Assembly: GCF_003573695.1 (NCBI RefSeq)
Contig: NC_039358.1
Span: 10,458,326-10,522,325, forward strand
Direction of reading: 5' to 3'
Length of the DNA stretch: 64,000 nt
From: Papaver somniferum
Taxonomy: Eukaryota; Streptophyta; Magnoliopsida; Ranunculales; Papaveraceae
The notes under the pieces are model-generated. The model was not told the origin of the DNA and searched no databases. It saw nothing but the letters and a program-made list of their open reading frames with translations. The position numbers and the translations under genes were made by a program. This document shows, one piece after another, positions 1 through 10,027 of this stretch. Every line of letters begins with the position of its first letter. Positions within the stretch are counted from its first letter, which is position 1.

Positions 1-722
1 CGTACGATAGAAAATGGCAAGATCAGATCGCTCAACTACAAGAAAAGTAGTTTCCTCTGGCTTCACAATCCCAATTAAGTCTTTAAGTCGTTAACCTACA
101 GGGTCTCGAGAAGAAACCTAAGGTTAAAGTAGAATGGACTCTAGCTAAACCAACTAGTATCACACATGAGGTGTGGGGATTAGTTTTTCCAATTTCTAGA
201 GTTATCCTTTATATAGTTTTCAAATCAGGGTTTGCAATCTTAGTTACCTTGGTAACAAAGCATTCAATATCCACCGTAATATGAAAACCTGATTAGGTAC
301 AAGCTAATATCTTTCAACCGCTAGATCGAAACTTAGTTTGTCATACACAAATGAAATGTATTTCATTTAGGAATGAGTAATCGTACCTAAACGTGTACAC
401 TTAGTTGGTTCACAAATAGTTAGCCATATGAGTGCTTTCATATTAACCGTATTCATCTTTCTCATAACTAGTTCCAATGACTCAAAAGAACTAGTTGAAG
501 AATTGTTCAATTGCTTAGGTCTTTATTCATAGACACAATTGAAACAAAATCGGTTTGATTCATTTGAATCAATTCATGAACAATATAGCCACAGTATGCA
601 AGATTGCATTCCTTATAATTTATTGTTTTAAGTTCATGAACTACCGATTTGAGAAATAACCAGCTTGGGTACGCGTATGGGTATGCTTAGCTTAGATACC
701 AGATTTGAGTTTGTTTTTGGTT

Positions 723-856
723 TCCAAACTCAGCAGAACTTTTCGGGTAGGAAAGTTTCGCCAGTACGCGTACCTAAGGTAACTGGTTCATGAGTTAGTA
801 AACTCCAAACTCAGCAGAATTTTCCGGGAAGAAAGGTTCCGCCAGTACTGCGTACC
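723..856. repeat. Direct repeat, two ~52-bp copies 81 bp apart
   Basis: Copies at 723-774 and 804-856 both read TCCAAACTCAGCAGAA, then a C/T-rich stretch, then CGCCAGTAC and CGTACC. They differ at a few positions, and the second has an extra T in the GTACGCGTACC palindrome. The palindrome half GGTACGCGTA also occurs near 668. Origin unknown. Confidence 0.7.
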
Positions 857-1534
857 CTACCTGTCTCCTTTACCAATTCTTTATGCACACACTTGGTTTC
901 CGGTATATGGATTTATACACTAATGTGCGAATACACCATATATGCTTATATCCATAGATGGTTACATAATCTCAACTCTACATTTCAATCATTGAAACAT
1001 TCTTCTATAATGTTATAATAGTCATTATTCACAACTATCGTCATCAAAGCTATTTTCAAGATAGAAGTGTCATCATGACTTTCGTCACGGGTAAAAATGA
1101 AAATGGTTAAAGCAAAAGCTTACCAGCACATATTTCGATAAATAGATAGGCGAGTAAACTCGGCTCAAAATAGCAAATGTGTATGTGTAAAAACTATCAT
1201 ACTTATACGACTTTTGTCTCAAGAGTAGGAGATAGAGTAGATAGACTTTTGAGTGATAGATAAGTTCAAGTTTCCACTTACCTTTTAGTCGGATGAAGTT
1301 CCACCGGTTTCTTGAGTAGATCTTCGTCTTCATAAGATGATCGTCATGGAGTCTGGAGCTCAATTACACTAAACTATCCTAGTCCGAGACTTAGCTATAA
1401 GTAGACTAGAAATCAAGACATATAGCTTTGACAACTAAATTTGACAAACAAGTTTGAGATAGCATTGCTTGCGAGTTCGACCGAGCAATTCTTTAACATA
1501 TGCAATATTATTCCGCCTTGATAAAAATTTGGAA

Positions 1535-1690
1535 AATGCTTACGCGATGATAATGCTTAATTGCTTATACGATGCTTATGCCATGAAATGTTTATGCGAT
1601 ACTTATGCCATGAAATGGTTATGCGATGAAAAGCCTGTGTGAACATAATGCTTATATGATGATAATGCTTATATACGGTGGATTAAATGA
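1535..1690 (+). repeat. Degenerate GCTTATNCGATG repeat patch
   Basis: Short imperfect repeats of ATGCTTATGCGATG/ATGCCATGAAATG type fill about 150 bases. No coding potential is seen. It looks like a decayed minisatellite. Confidence 0.6.
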
Positions 1691-1965
1691 AATGTATTGA
1701 TAATGTGTGTGTTACTTTGCTCATTAAGTCGCACTAATCTTGATGTTACTTCAAATTACTTCCATTTTTCATTGGCTTTATTTTTGGCATATGCATTGCT
1801 CTTCTCACTTTCATTGTTTCTCGGACGTTCATTTGCTTGTGCTCCATCTTTCTCACTTTAGCTATTTATCAATCTTTAGTTTATTGCATCTCATTGTATT
1901 ATTTCCTCCAAGTTTATTCCTGCACTATTAGCATGTATCTCATAGTAATAATATAATCACAACAT

Positions 1966-2840
1966 ATAGGTCTTATGTGTTTTCTTTTAAGGTCTTACGC
2001 GCCCCCTAAGTAGAGGTCTTATGCATCCTCCCCATGTTTCGATAAGTCTTATCCTTTCCCAGGGTATTATTTTTGGTTGGGCGACGAAATCTCAGGCGAC
2101 CATTACTCTTTCAAGTAATAGTCCATTGATCTCGCTTCATCATCTTTCGGATTATCGTCTCGGCAGGATATTATTCACGCGACAATGCGATAGGCCTAGA
2201 TACTCCCGTGAGAATAAGCCCCATAACATTGCCATCTTTGACACAATTCAGCTTCCTAGTGGAGGGTGTCGTTCTTTATATTCCCCCATATTGATCCTTC
2301 AAGTAAGCTTACCCCTAACAGGTTAGGTTGGACTCTTCCCCTCCGGTGATACCAACAATCAGTTGTTTTCATGACCTCTTATCCCTCCGCCGATATGGAT
2401 TATGGTTACAGTATCACACCCTAGTTGGGGTATCTTTATGACCGTGTGTATCATAGCCAGGACTTGCCAAATATGGATGGAAACGCTCCAATGCCCCAGG
2501 CACGCTTGGCTCAACCGTGTACCGCGGTGCCCTGATCGAGTTTCTACACTCCTTAGGAGAGAATTTATTATCCCCGGCTTTTGACCTAGGAGTCTCTGCT
2601 GGATAGGCTTTCGTTTCTCCCCGAACTCTCCATGGATCAGGTTCCGAGATGGTATTGCTTTCCCCCGAGACATGTATTACTAGGTTTTCCCCAATCATGA
2701 TGCGCGTTAGGTCTTATTTATGTTTTCTCTTGCATTTACGCGAATTAGGGTGCACGCCATATTTGGATGCCTAGCCTCCCTACTTAGAGATTTTGAACTT
2801 ATTGCCTCCTATTGAGGTCTTATTGGTAAGGTCTTACGTT
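1966..2840 (+). repeat. Region with recurrent GGTCTTA motif
   Basis: GGTCTTAC/T or a one-base variant recurs at about 1969, 1991, 2014, 2042, 2708, 2815 and 2828, in a segment more GC-rich than its surroundings (about 2000-2760). No domain is recognisable in any frame. It may be a decayed LTR or another old insertion; that is inference. Confidence 0.4.
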
Positions 2841-2978
2841 TGCCTTTTTCTTCTACTGGTATTAGGTCATTATTTCCCCTCTTATTGTTTCCTTCTTCTT
2901 CTTCTTTTCTTTTCTTTGTGTTTGTTATCTTTTTCTTCTTTGTTGAGCGTGTCAAAACAAATCAAAAAACAAAGCTGG

Positions 2979-3622
2979 GTGTAAGTGTTGTTTATAAGAA
3001 ATTAGATGGTATAACATAATGGACTGGCACCCGGACTGAAACCTGGTCATTTTCAAACCTTAGTCATATGCATGTTGAAGTCGTGGAAATATCAACACGC
3101 TTGATGACTTTCAAGTTGCAGCAGGGAGTGGACGAGAGGCTACTCCAAAACATTAGGTGGAAAACACTTTCTGGAAGAACGAATTAAATGCCTTAGACTC
3201 CTTCAAAGAAAATAGGAAAAAACTCTTCAATTTTCTGAGGTGTTGATAACAGAAAACTACAGTATTTCAAACCTGTATGGAGCTGGTCCCCATCTTTCAT
3301 CGGATTCAAATGACTTCAATACCAGTGGGTTACGTATGATTTGAAAACTTAAAAAATATCCTTTTTTCCCATTCGGGCCGTATCGTTTTGTATATCAAGA
3401 TAGTTTCTACCAATCAATCGATAATGTGATTATGTGAACGACAATCATTTATTAACAAAGTCTAGAGTCAGTGTAATTTGTTCATAAGAATTAGACTATA
3501 ACCCATCTGCACTGTACTCAATATAATGAACGTAATGGACTGTTTACCGAATTGAAACCTAGTCAAGTATTGTCTGTTAGTCATATGTTGAACTCATGGA
3601 AATATCTACACGCTTGATGACT
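2979..3622 (+). repeat. Diverged duplication upstream of the GLR gene
   Basis: About 2979-3112 and 3472-3622 share the same order of blocks: GTGTAA, TTATAAGAA/TCATAAGAA, TTAGA, AATGGACTG, GAAACCT, AGTCATATG, TGGAAATATC, then ACACGCTTGATGACT. The two copies lie about 500 bp apart with many substitutions and indels. This may be an old tandem duplication of promoter-proximal sequence. Confidence 0.55.
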
Positions 3623-4138
3623 GCCACAACTCAACTCTCTACTTTGAAGTGAACTGTTCAACAAGTCTCCCTTGATTTTACGACTGGTCGGGTACTATTC
3701 AAGATACTTCAACGGATATAAACTTTTTCGTCAAAAATAAAATTAAATAAAAAGATAGTTCAACGGTTCCAGTTAAATTATCTCGTAATATACCTCATGC
3801 ATTGAGACTAGGCGTATATATTTCATGAGTGAGTGATGATCAGCTGAACTTTTGTCCAACCGCTACACCATTTTGACAGTGTAAATTAGTACTGGGGTGT
3901 AATCTGAAATAGGCCTGCTATATGAGCTTTTGAGCCTACGAAGAAGTCAATAGATATATTGCTATCAATTCATCCCCAACCTCGGACCACCTCTAAATAT
4001 ACTAAATTGGTCAACAAATGTGAGATTGAGGTTGATGTGTGGATCCCAATGGCCTTAAACGGTAAGGAGAAAAGTATATGCTCTGACTCTCCCATTCTAC
4101 ACCCGCATCAATTTGACCACCAAGAAATCCCAGTACTG

Positions 4139-4146
4139 TATATAAG
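4139..4146 (+). promoter_or_regulatory. Probable TATA box of the GLR gene
   Basis: TATATAAG lies 71 bp before the predicted start codon at 4217, a spacing that allows a short 5' leader. It is the best TATA match upstream. The transcription start is not otherwise marked. Confidence 0.5.
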
Positions 4147-4216
4147 TCGTTAACCTTAACGTTAGCTTTTCTTAAAAAAAGAAAAGTTAAAGTTAGTAAT
4201 ACCAATATAGGGTATC

Positions 4217-7200
4217 ATGGAAGACAGGAGGAAACTATCTCATAATTATTATCAACCAAGTCGTGCTATTCTCTTGTTGTTTGTTATCCTTTCGTTAGGA
4301 GGTCATGAACTAATGGTGTGTGGTGAGAATAACCATGAACTAATGGTAACGGGTCAGAATACAACAGGAGAAGTTGAGGAATTCAAAGTAGGAGTGGTAA
4401 TTGATGCGAATACATCCGTGGCAAAGGTGTGGCTGACTTGCATTGACATGGCTCTCTCTGACATCTATGCATATCGTAAAAATTATAAGAGAAGGCTGGT
4501 TCTTCATGTTATGGATTCTAAAAGTGATGTTCTTGATGCATCATCTGCAGGTATGGTTTCCACTTCTATCTCTCCCTCTCCTTCTTATCAATAGATTCTT
4601 CTACTTCCTACATTATATAAAGCTCAATTTAACCACATTTTCAAAATATACATATATATATTTTAACAGAAGTGCATGTGAGTTGTCTACACGACCCAGA
4701 CTCTTTAAACAAACTGGTGCAAAGTCATATTCAACAAAACTAGTGTATATTGAACCAAGTTTTCTTTGATTTACCTAACTTTTACTACGTGACCATGTCA
4801 CATTTTTCACAATTATTTATACTCTTCTTCATCATATTAGATATATTTATAGCTTCTCACTGGTGCTTTAATTTAACAAATCCTTTCTAAATAAGCAAGC
4901 ATGCCTAGCCTTTCAGATATTCTTCGTTTGAGATTGAGATATTAAATATCATGAATCTAACGATTTTTTTCTTTCGTTTGATGCAATTGACAGCCCTCAA
5001 TCTAATACAGAATGTTAAAGTTCAAGCTATTATAGGACCGACAACATCAGCACAAGCCATTAACGTTGCGCATCTTGGAAAACGATATCAAGTTCCAATT
5101 ATTTCATTCAGTGCAACAAGTCCTTCCATTTCCCTTGCTCAGAATCCTTACTTCATTCGTACGTCTCTAAACGAATCGTCTCAAGTAAATGCTATTGCTG
5201 CCATTGTTAAGAAATTCGGATGGAGAGAAGTTGTACCTCTTTATGAAGACACTGAATACGGGCATGGTGTCATTCCATATTTGATGGATGCTTTTCAAAA
5301 TACCAACACCAGAGTTCCTTATAGGAGTGTCTTTCCTAGTGCGGCTACTGATGATCAAATTACCCAAGAGCTTAACAAATTAGACAACATGGGAACTAGG
5401 GTACACATCCTGCATATGCTTTCACCTCTAGGCTTACGTGTTTTTACGCAAGCAAAAGTGCTTGGTATGATGAACAAAGGGTACGCATGGATTATTACCT
5501 CAGGATTAGGCACTGATTTGAATTCGTTCGAGCCTTCAGATATTGATACGATGCAAGGAGTGTTAGGCATAAGGCCATATATCTCACAACACAAAGAGGT
5601 TGCTGCATTTTAAGGTAGATGGAAAATCAAGTTTCGAAAAGAATACCCAGATATTGAAAGGAAGTTGGATATATTTGGTATATGGTCATATGATACAATT
5701 CGGGCATTAGCTAGCGTAGTCGAGAATTTTCAAACAGGTCCTGAACTCTTGCAAGAATTATCAAACATGAAATTTGAAGGTCTAAGCGGGGTATTCCATC
5801 TAGTCAACAGGCAATTGCAATCAGATGCCTTTCAAATACTTAATATTTGTGGAAGTGGGATTCGGGATATTGGCATTTGGAGACCTTCAGATGGTACAAA
5901 TAAGCTTAATTTGAGGCCTGTCATATGGCCAGGGGATGCCACCGAGAAACCTAAAGGTTGGGAAATTCCGCTCAAGGATAGAAAGTTAAGGATTGGAGTG
6001 CCTTTAAAAAATGGTTTTAATGAATTCGTGAAGACAACGAAGAACTCTTGCAATGGTACAAGATATGATGTCGCTGGTTATTGCATTGATGTCTTTACTA
6101 CTGCACTCAAGAAGTTACCATATTGTGTACCCCATGAGTTTATTCCTTATGAGAAAAACGAAAGCGGAAAAGCTGGAAGCTATTATGATGATCTTGTCCA
6201 CCAGGTGCAGCTTCAGGTTTGTTCATTTTATTTTCCAAGATACTCATTTCATGTGTTTATCAATCAAGTTACCTAACATACTTGTTAATTGCTATATATG
6301 TATACCTGTCTCTTGAACAGAATTTTGACGTTGTAGTTGGGGATGTTACTATTACTGCAACGAGATCACAACAGGTAGATTTTACGTTACCGTATACAGA
6401 AGGTGGGGTATCGATGATTGTGTTAGTGAAAAAGGATTTGAGTCAGGATACCTGGATATTTCTCAAGCCATTGGAGTGGAAGCTCTGGGTAACAACTGGA
6501 GCTTTCTTTCTTTTAGTAGGTGTTGTAATTTGGATTCTTGAACACAGAGTAAACAGGGAGTTTAGAGGAGGGCCTCATTCTATGTATCAGTGGGGCACAC
6601 TGCTTTCGTTCTCCTTCTCAATGCTTGTTTTTGCACACAGTAATTCCCTGTCAACTTATATTCTCGTCTGCATGCAGTTTATATAGAACTTCCTTTTATG
6701 TTTTCAGTCCCAGAGAACAACTTTATTCTTATGTGGTATGTAATTGCCTGCAGAGGAGAGGGTGTTAAGCAATTTGGGTAGATTCGTGATGGGCATCTGG
6801 CTTTTTGTTGTGTTAATTCTCACGCAGAGTTACACAGCAAATTTGGCATCCATGTTAACGATTCAACGATCTGATCCCACCTACAACGATGTCAACCAAC
6901 TCATCCGATATGGGTACAACGTAGGTTACCAGGAGGGTACATTCGTTTTCGGAATGTTGAAACGTATGGGTTTTGATGAGTCTAATCTGAAAAGCTACAA
7001 ATCCCCAGGAGAGTTTGATGAAGCTTTCTCCAAAGGGAGAAGTGAAGGTGGCATTGTTGCTGCTTTCGAGGAGCTACCTTACATTGAACTCATCCTTGCA
7101 GAATATTGCGGTAAATACATGATGGTGGGAGATATATATCCATACGATGGATTTGGTTTTGTAAGTTTTCTTGTCATTTCTTGCAACAAAATGAGCATAA

Positions 7201-7880
7201 TATGCGGTAAAATAAAATAAAATTGAAGCATGCGGTAATTTTTTTAATTGTGCGCTCACTTGACATGTAATTTACAGGTTTTCCCAAAAGGTTCTCCCCT
7301 GTGTCCTGATATTTCAAGAACAATCTTAAGCACGAGAGAGGAAGGAAGAACAGAGCGGTTTAAAAAAGGTTGGTTCAAGAACCAAAAATCTTGTGCCGAC
7401 AACAATGACCCCTATGGTTCATCAAACAGTCTTACTCTTGGTAGCTTTTGGATCCTGTTTCTAATTACAGGAATCTGTTCAGCCTTGGCAGTCATTGCAT
7501 TTTTGACGATATTCTTTTACGAAAACAAACAGATTTTGAGAGACCCGAGTATTACTACTCGTAACAAAATCCTCAACTTGCTTAGAAAGTTCTGTGAACA
7601 TGATGAAAATCGCTTGATCACATACTTTGAGCCTCCTGCATGCAGTGACCAAAATAAAATTGTTGACAATAGAGTTCATGCAACAGAAATCAACATAGAT
7701 GCTGTAGATTCGCTTCCACGGATTCATGCATCTCCGATGGCTGGAAATGTTAGCGCACGGAGTGACAACTCTAATGCAGAAATGGGAGGCTATACAACAC
7801 TTATTGCTGATCACAATATAGCTTCCGGAAATTGTATCCCAGCAGATAGCAATACAAGAACATATGTAGGAAAATTATAA
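4217..7880 (+). CDS. GLR: Glutamate receptor-like cation channel (clade 2 type), five exons, with one in-frame stop
   Basis: Predicted exons are 4217-4550, 4994-6216, 6321-6639, 6754-7160 and 7278-7880. All introns are GT-AG and phases match across every junction, giving 962 codons including the terminal stop, a normal plant GLR length. The protein would be a plasma-membrane ligand-gated cation channel: hydrophobic signal segment (about residues 18-28), amino-terminal periplasmic-binding-like domain, ligand-binding S1 from about 440 with TATRSQQVDFTLPYTEGG, M1 about 572-593, pore loop ending MLVFAHKE, M3 with SYTANL near 651, S2 with AFEELPYI, and M4 about 818-841. Exon 1 carries a small internal duplication (HELMVCGENN/HELMVTGQN). 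Codon 318 (5611-5613) is TAA; the same frame continues with GRWKIKF and the rest of the protein, so only this codon breaks it. It is either a young pseudogene, a null allele or a sequence error. The start ATG is followed directly by the signal segment, and the upstream TATA fits. Confidence 0.85.
5611..5613 (+). other. Premature stop codon in GLR exon 2
   Basis: TAA falls within the amino-terminal domain, where GLRs usually have a basic residue before an RW pair (here F-stop-G-R-W). Frame is kept on both sides. One substitution explains it; a compensating +1/-1 pair within TTTTAAGGTAGATGG is also possible. Confidence 0.85.
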
Positions 7881-8320
7881 AATCTAATGGCTCAAATTGC
7901 AGGTTCGAGTCAACGAGGTTTAGATTTTATTGCTATAGATATGTGTAAATTTGTTTTAGTTTTCATTTTTTCCAGAACATAAGTACATATTTTAACTAGG
8001 GCTTGCTTTTAATAGTTCAAATTACAAATTTGCCACTTATCACATGATCTGGACTCTGGAGCATACCAACCCATGCCAATTGACCAAGTGGTCAGGTCAG
8101 ATTTCTTATCAAAATTGAGTCATTCTTCTAACTGGAACCAACCGAACTCCCGCTTGCTCTTTTTTTTGTAACCTCAAAGAATATTTATGGCTTTGGTTTC
8201 CAGTGATAACATTCCCGAAAATGTCTTCTGCAGAAGTATTACTGGTATGTCACAAAAAGATTTCTAAACCAAAGTCGAATGAAAAAAAATGCAGTAGCAT
8301 CTCTAGTAGTTCAGCTGTGA
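7881..8320. other. GLR 3' flank
   Basis: AT-rich sequence follows the GLR stop codon, presumably 3' UTR and spacer. I see no ORF, no clear AATAAA polyadenylation signal and no repeat boundary until the Copia target site at 8321. Confidence 0.6.
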
Positions 8321-8325
8321 CATTC
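8321..8325 (+). repeat. Target site duplication (left) of the Copia array
   Basis: CATTC directly precedes the TGTTGG LTR terminus. The identical CATTC follows the last LTR at 33974-33978. No matching 5-bp pair brackets any single inner unit. Confidence 0.85.
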
Positions 8326-8383
8326 TGTTGGGGTACATATTTAAAAAACATAGTTTTGTAATAATATACCAAAGTTAGAGAGA

Positions 8384-8436
8384 TAGTATGGTGGCATTGT
8401 TTTGAGCACCCACATTATAGGCATGGGTTCAATTCC
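8384..8436 (+). promoter_or_regulatory. tRNA-like A box/B box pair inside the LTR
   Basis: TAGTATGGTGG (8384-8394) resembles an A box, and GGTTCAATTCC (8426-8436) fits the B-box consensus, flanked by GGG/CCC able to form a T-arm. Spacing is tRNA-like, about 31 bases. The bases where the acceptor stem should be do not pair, so this is not a functional tRNA gene. The B-box motif recurs in the other LTRs. It may be a tRNA-derived insertion, a Pol III-like motif or chance. Confidence 0.35.
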
Positions 8437-8822
8437 CACCCCACACAATTTCACTAGGGTATATACTATTTATACTATATATTATATTACATTAGTCCGG
8501 GAGCGGGGCCTTGGGGGTCTTGGGAGGTCTGCTGATCCAGAAACAATTTTTTTTTGCTGTTTTTAACTTAAATTTTCAAAACGTATTAAGATAATTATAT
8601 CATGATTAATTACAGTTAATGTTGAAATTTTAATACGGCCGTTTTTTTTGCTGTTACAAAGAAATTTAATTGGCATTTAATCGAAAATTAATTTTCCATT
8701 AATTCCATTGATTCTTTTTGATTATAAAAAAAAAAAACTGGTTTCTGGAAGAGAAAATATAGAACGTTATTTTTATTTCGTCAAGTTTTCTGAGCAAGTG
8801 TTGTTGAAAGAGTTATTATTGA

Positions 8823-8850
8823 TTCGATTTCTCAGTGCAGAGAAATCGAA
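8823..8850 (+). other. Perfect 11-bp hairpin with 6-base loop in the LTR
   Basis: TTCGATTTCTC, loop AGTGCA, GAGAAATCGAA. The loop contains the self-complementary tetramer TGCA. It is unchanged in all five full LTRs (also 15671-15698, 20865-20892, 26049-26076, 33792-33819), about 155 bp before the LTR end, so it would lie in the 5' leader of the RNA if transcription starts at the upstream TATA. It resembles retroelement dimerisation hairpins; the function is inference. Confidence 0.6.
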
Positions 8851-9028
8851 AGAGATAAGCTGTTTTATCCCATAGGGTTTCGACAAAAAACTGACTGCTA
8901 GCACAATCAAGAGGCAGAGTCGCGAAACACCTTAAAGATAGCGACCTCGTACGCGACTCAGCGGTTTCTTTGTGTGATTTGATTATAGTGCTTTGTTTCC
9001 AACAATTTTAAGGTTTTTCTTTTCTGCT

Positions 9029-10006
9029 ATGGAGAATGAAAAGAAGCGCGTTGATGATACCAACAAGCCTTTCAAATTTGAAGGGTTGCATTTCAGAAGA
9101 TGGAAGCTGAAGATGTTCTTTTATCTCAAACTGATGAAGCTGCATATGATTGTGTCGAGTGTTCATCCTGGAACCCTGGAACCTGCTGCTGATAAGACTG
9201 CTGCTGTTGTTGCTGCTGTTGCTGCTGGCGGTGGTGCTGCTACAGATCCACCTCCTACCGGTGGTGTTGAAGAAGTTGTTTCTCAAACTCCCGAGGAAAA
9301 ACAAAAGGCCATCGACAAATGGATCGATAATGACTTTGATTGCAAAAACTACATTCTTAATGCATCATCTGACGATTTATATGAGTATTATTCAACTTTT
9401 GAAACTGCTAAAGATGTATGGGATGCATTACAGAAAAAATATGACACCGAGGAAGCGGGTTCAAAGAAATATGCTGTGAGCCGGTATGTGAGATACCAAA
9501 TGGTGGATGATAGATCAGTTGTTGCACAGGCTCATGAACTTCAAAAAAATTACCACGAAATTGTGGCCGAAGGTATGAAAACTGATGAACAATTTCAAGT
9601 TTCTGTAATGATTGACAAGTTACCACCTAGCTGGAAAGATTTTCGTAATACTTTGCGTCACAAGACTAAAGAATTTTCTCTTGAAAGTTTGATTGTTAAG
9701 CTCAGGGTTGAGGAAGAAGCTCGGAAACAAGATAAGAAGGAAGAGATTCTCATTGTTTCTAACAATAAGACTCATCCGAATTTAAAACCTAAGAAAAGGG
9801 ATATGAAACCTAACCCGAACCAGAAGAAAGGAGGAAGGCCTAATCAAAACAAGAACCAACACCCATCGAAAAATGGACAGAATTCCAATTCTGAATTTCT
9901 TTGTTATATCTGTAATAAACCAAACCACATGGCTAGGAATTGCAGATTTAACAAGGAAAAGAATAACGCACAAGCTAATGTTGTGGGTGACGTTAAAGGG
10001 ATATGA
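9029..10006 (+). pseudogene. Copia copy A gag (truncated)
   Basis: ATG at 9029 begins [19 protein letters not shown], only 24 bases after LTR1. It encodes the UBN2/DUF4219-like capsid region, an Ala/Gly/Val tract from a GCT/GTT repeat, a basic linker and a CCHC zinc knuckle ([14 protein letters not shown]). The frame ends early because, after GTGGGTGACGTT (about 9994), the sequence jumps to a copied piece of gag and then into integrase. The protease and the amino half of integrase are gone. An in-frame start within the LTR at 8993 is less likely because the strong MENEKK start is conserved in all copies. Confidence 0.8.
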
Positions 10007-10027
10007 AACCTAACCCGAACCAGAAGA
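9995..10027 (+). repeat. Templated 33-bp filler at a Copia deletion junction
   Basis: AAAGGGATATGAAACCTAAC and the following bases repeat gag bases 9795-9827 exactly, then the sequence continues in integrase at AATGGGAAAGCTGAAAG. Compared with copy C, about 0.9 kb (protease plus integrase amino half) is missing. This looks like a double template switch. Confidence 0.8.

Larger units (their letters stand above)
1..4138. other. Intergenic region upstream of the GLR gene
   Basis: I see no convincing gene here. Open frames are short, lack recognisable domains and occur on both strands, as expected by chance in AT-rich DNA. The stretch holds decayed repeats (separate entries): a 52-bp direct repeat, a GCTTATNCGATG-rich patch, scattered GGTCTTA motifs and a diverged duplication just upstream of the GLR gene. 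It could be old transposon remnants, but no LTR ends, TIRs or transposase motifs are visible. Confidence 0.6.
8326..9004 (+). repeat. Copia LTR1 (full length, 679 bp)
   Basis: Starts TGTTGGGG and ends TTTCCAACA. It carries private changes absent from the other LTRs (TACATATTT near the start, AATATACC, GAGCACCCACATTATAGG), fitting its position at the array edge. The TATA-rich stretch at about 8457-8492 is the likely promoter. Confidence 0.9.

Noticed and set aside
2021..2698. Overlapping frames of about 100 codons on both strands
   Set aside because: No domain, no conserved motif, and mutually overlapping; expected by chance in a GC-richer patch.
8384..8452. A genuine tRNA gene in the LTR
   Set aside because: The would-be acceptor stem does not pair and the anticodon arm is poor, so only a tRNA-like motif is reported.
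8993..9028. Gag start within the LTR end
   Set aside because: The MENEKKR start 36 bases later is conserved in all four gag copies and does not depend on LTR sequence.
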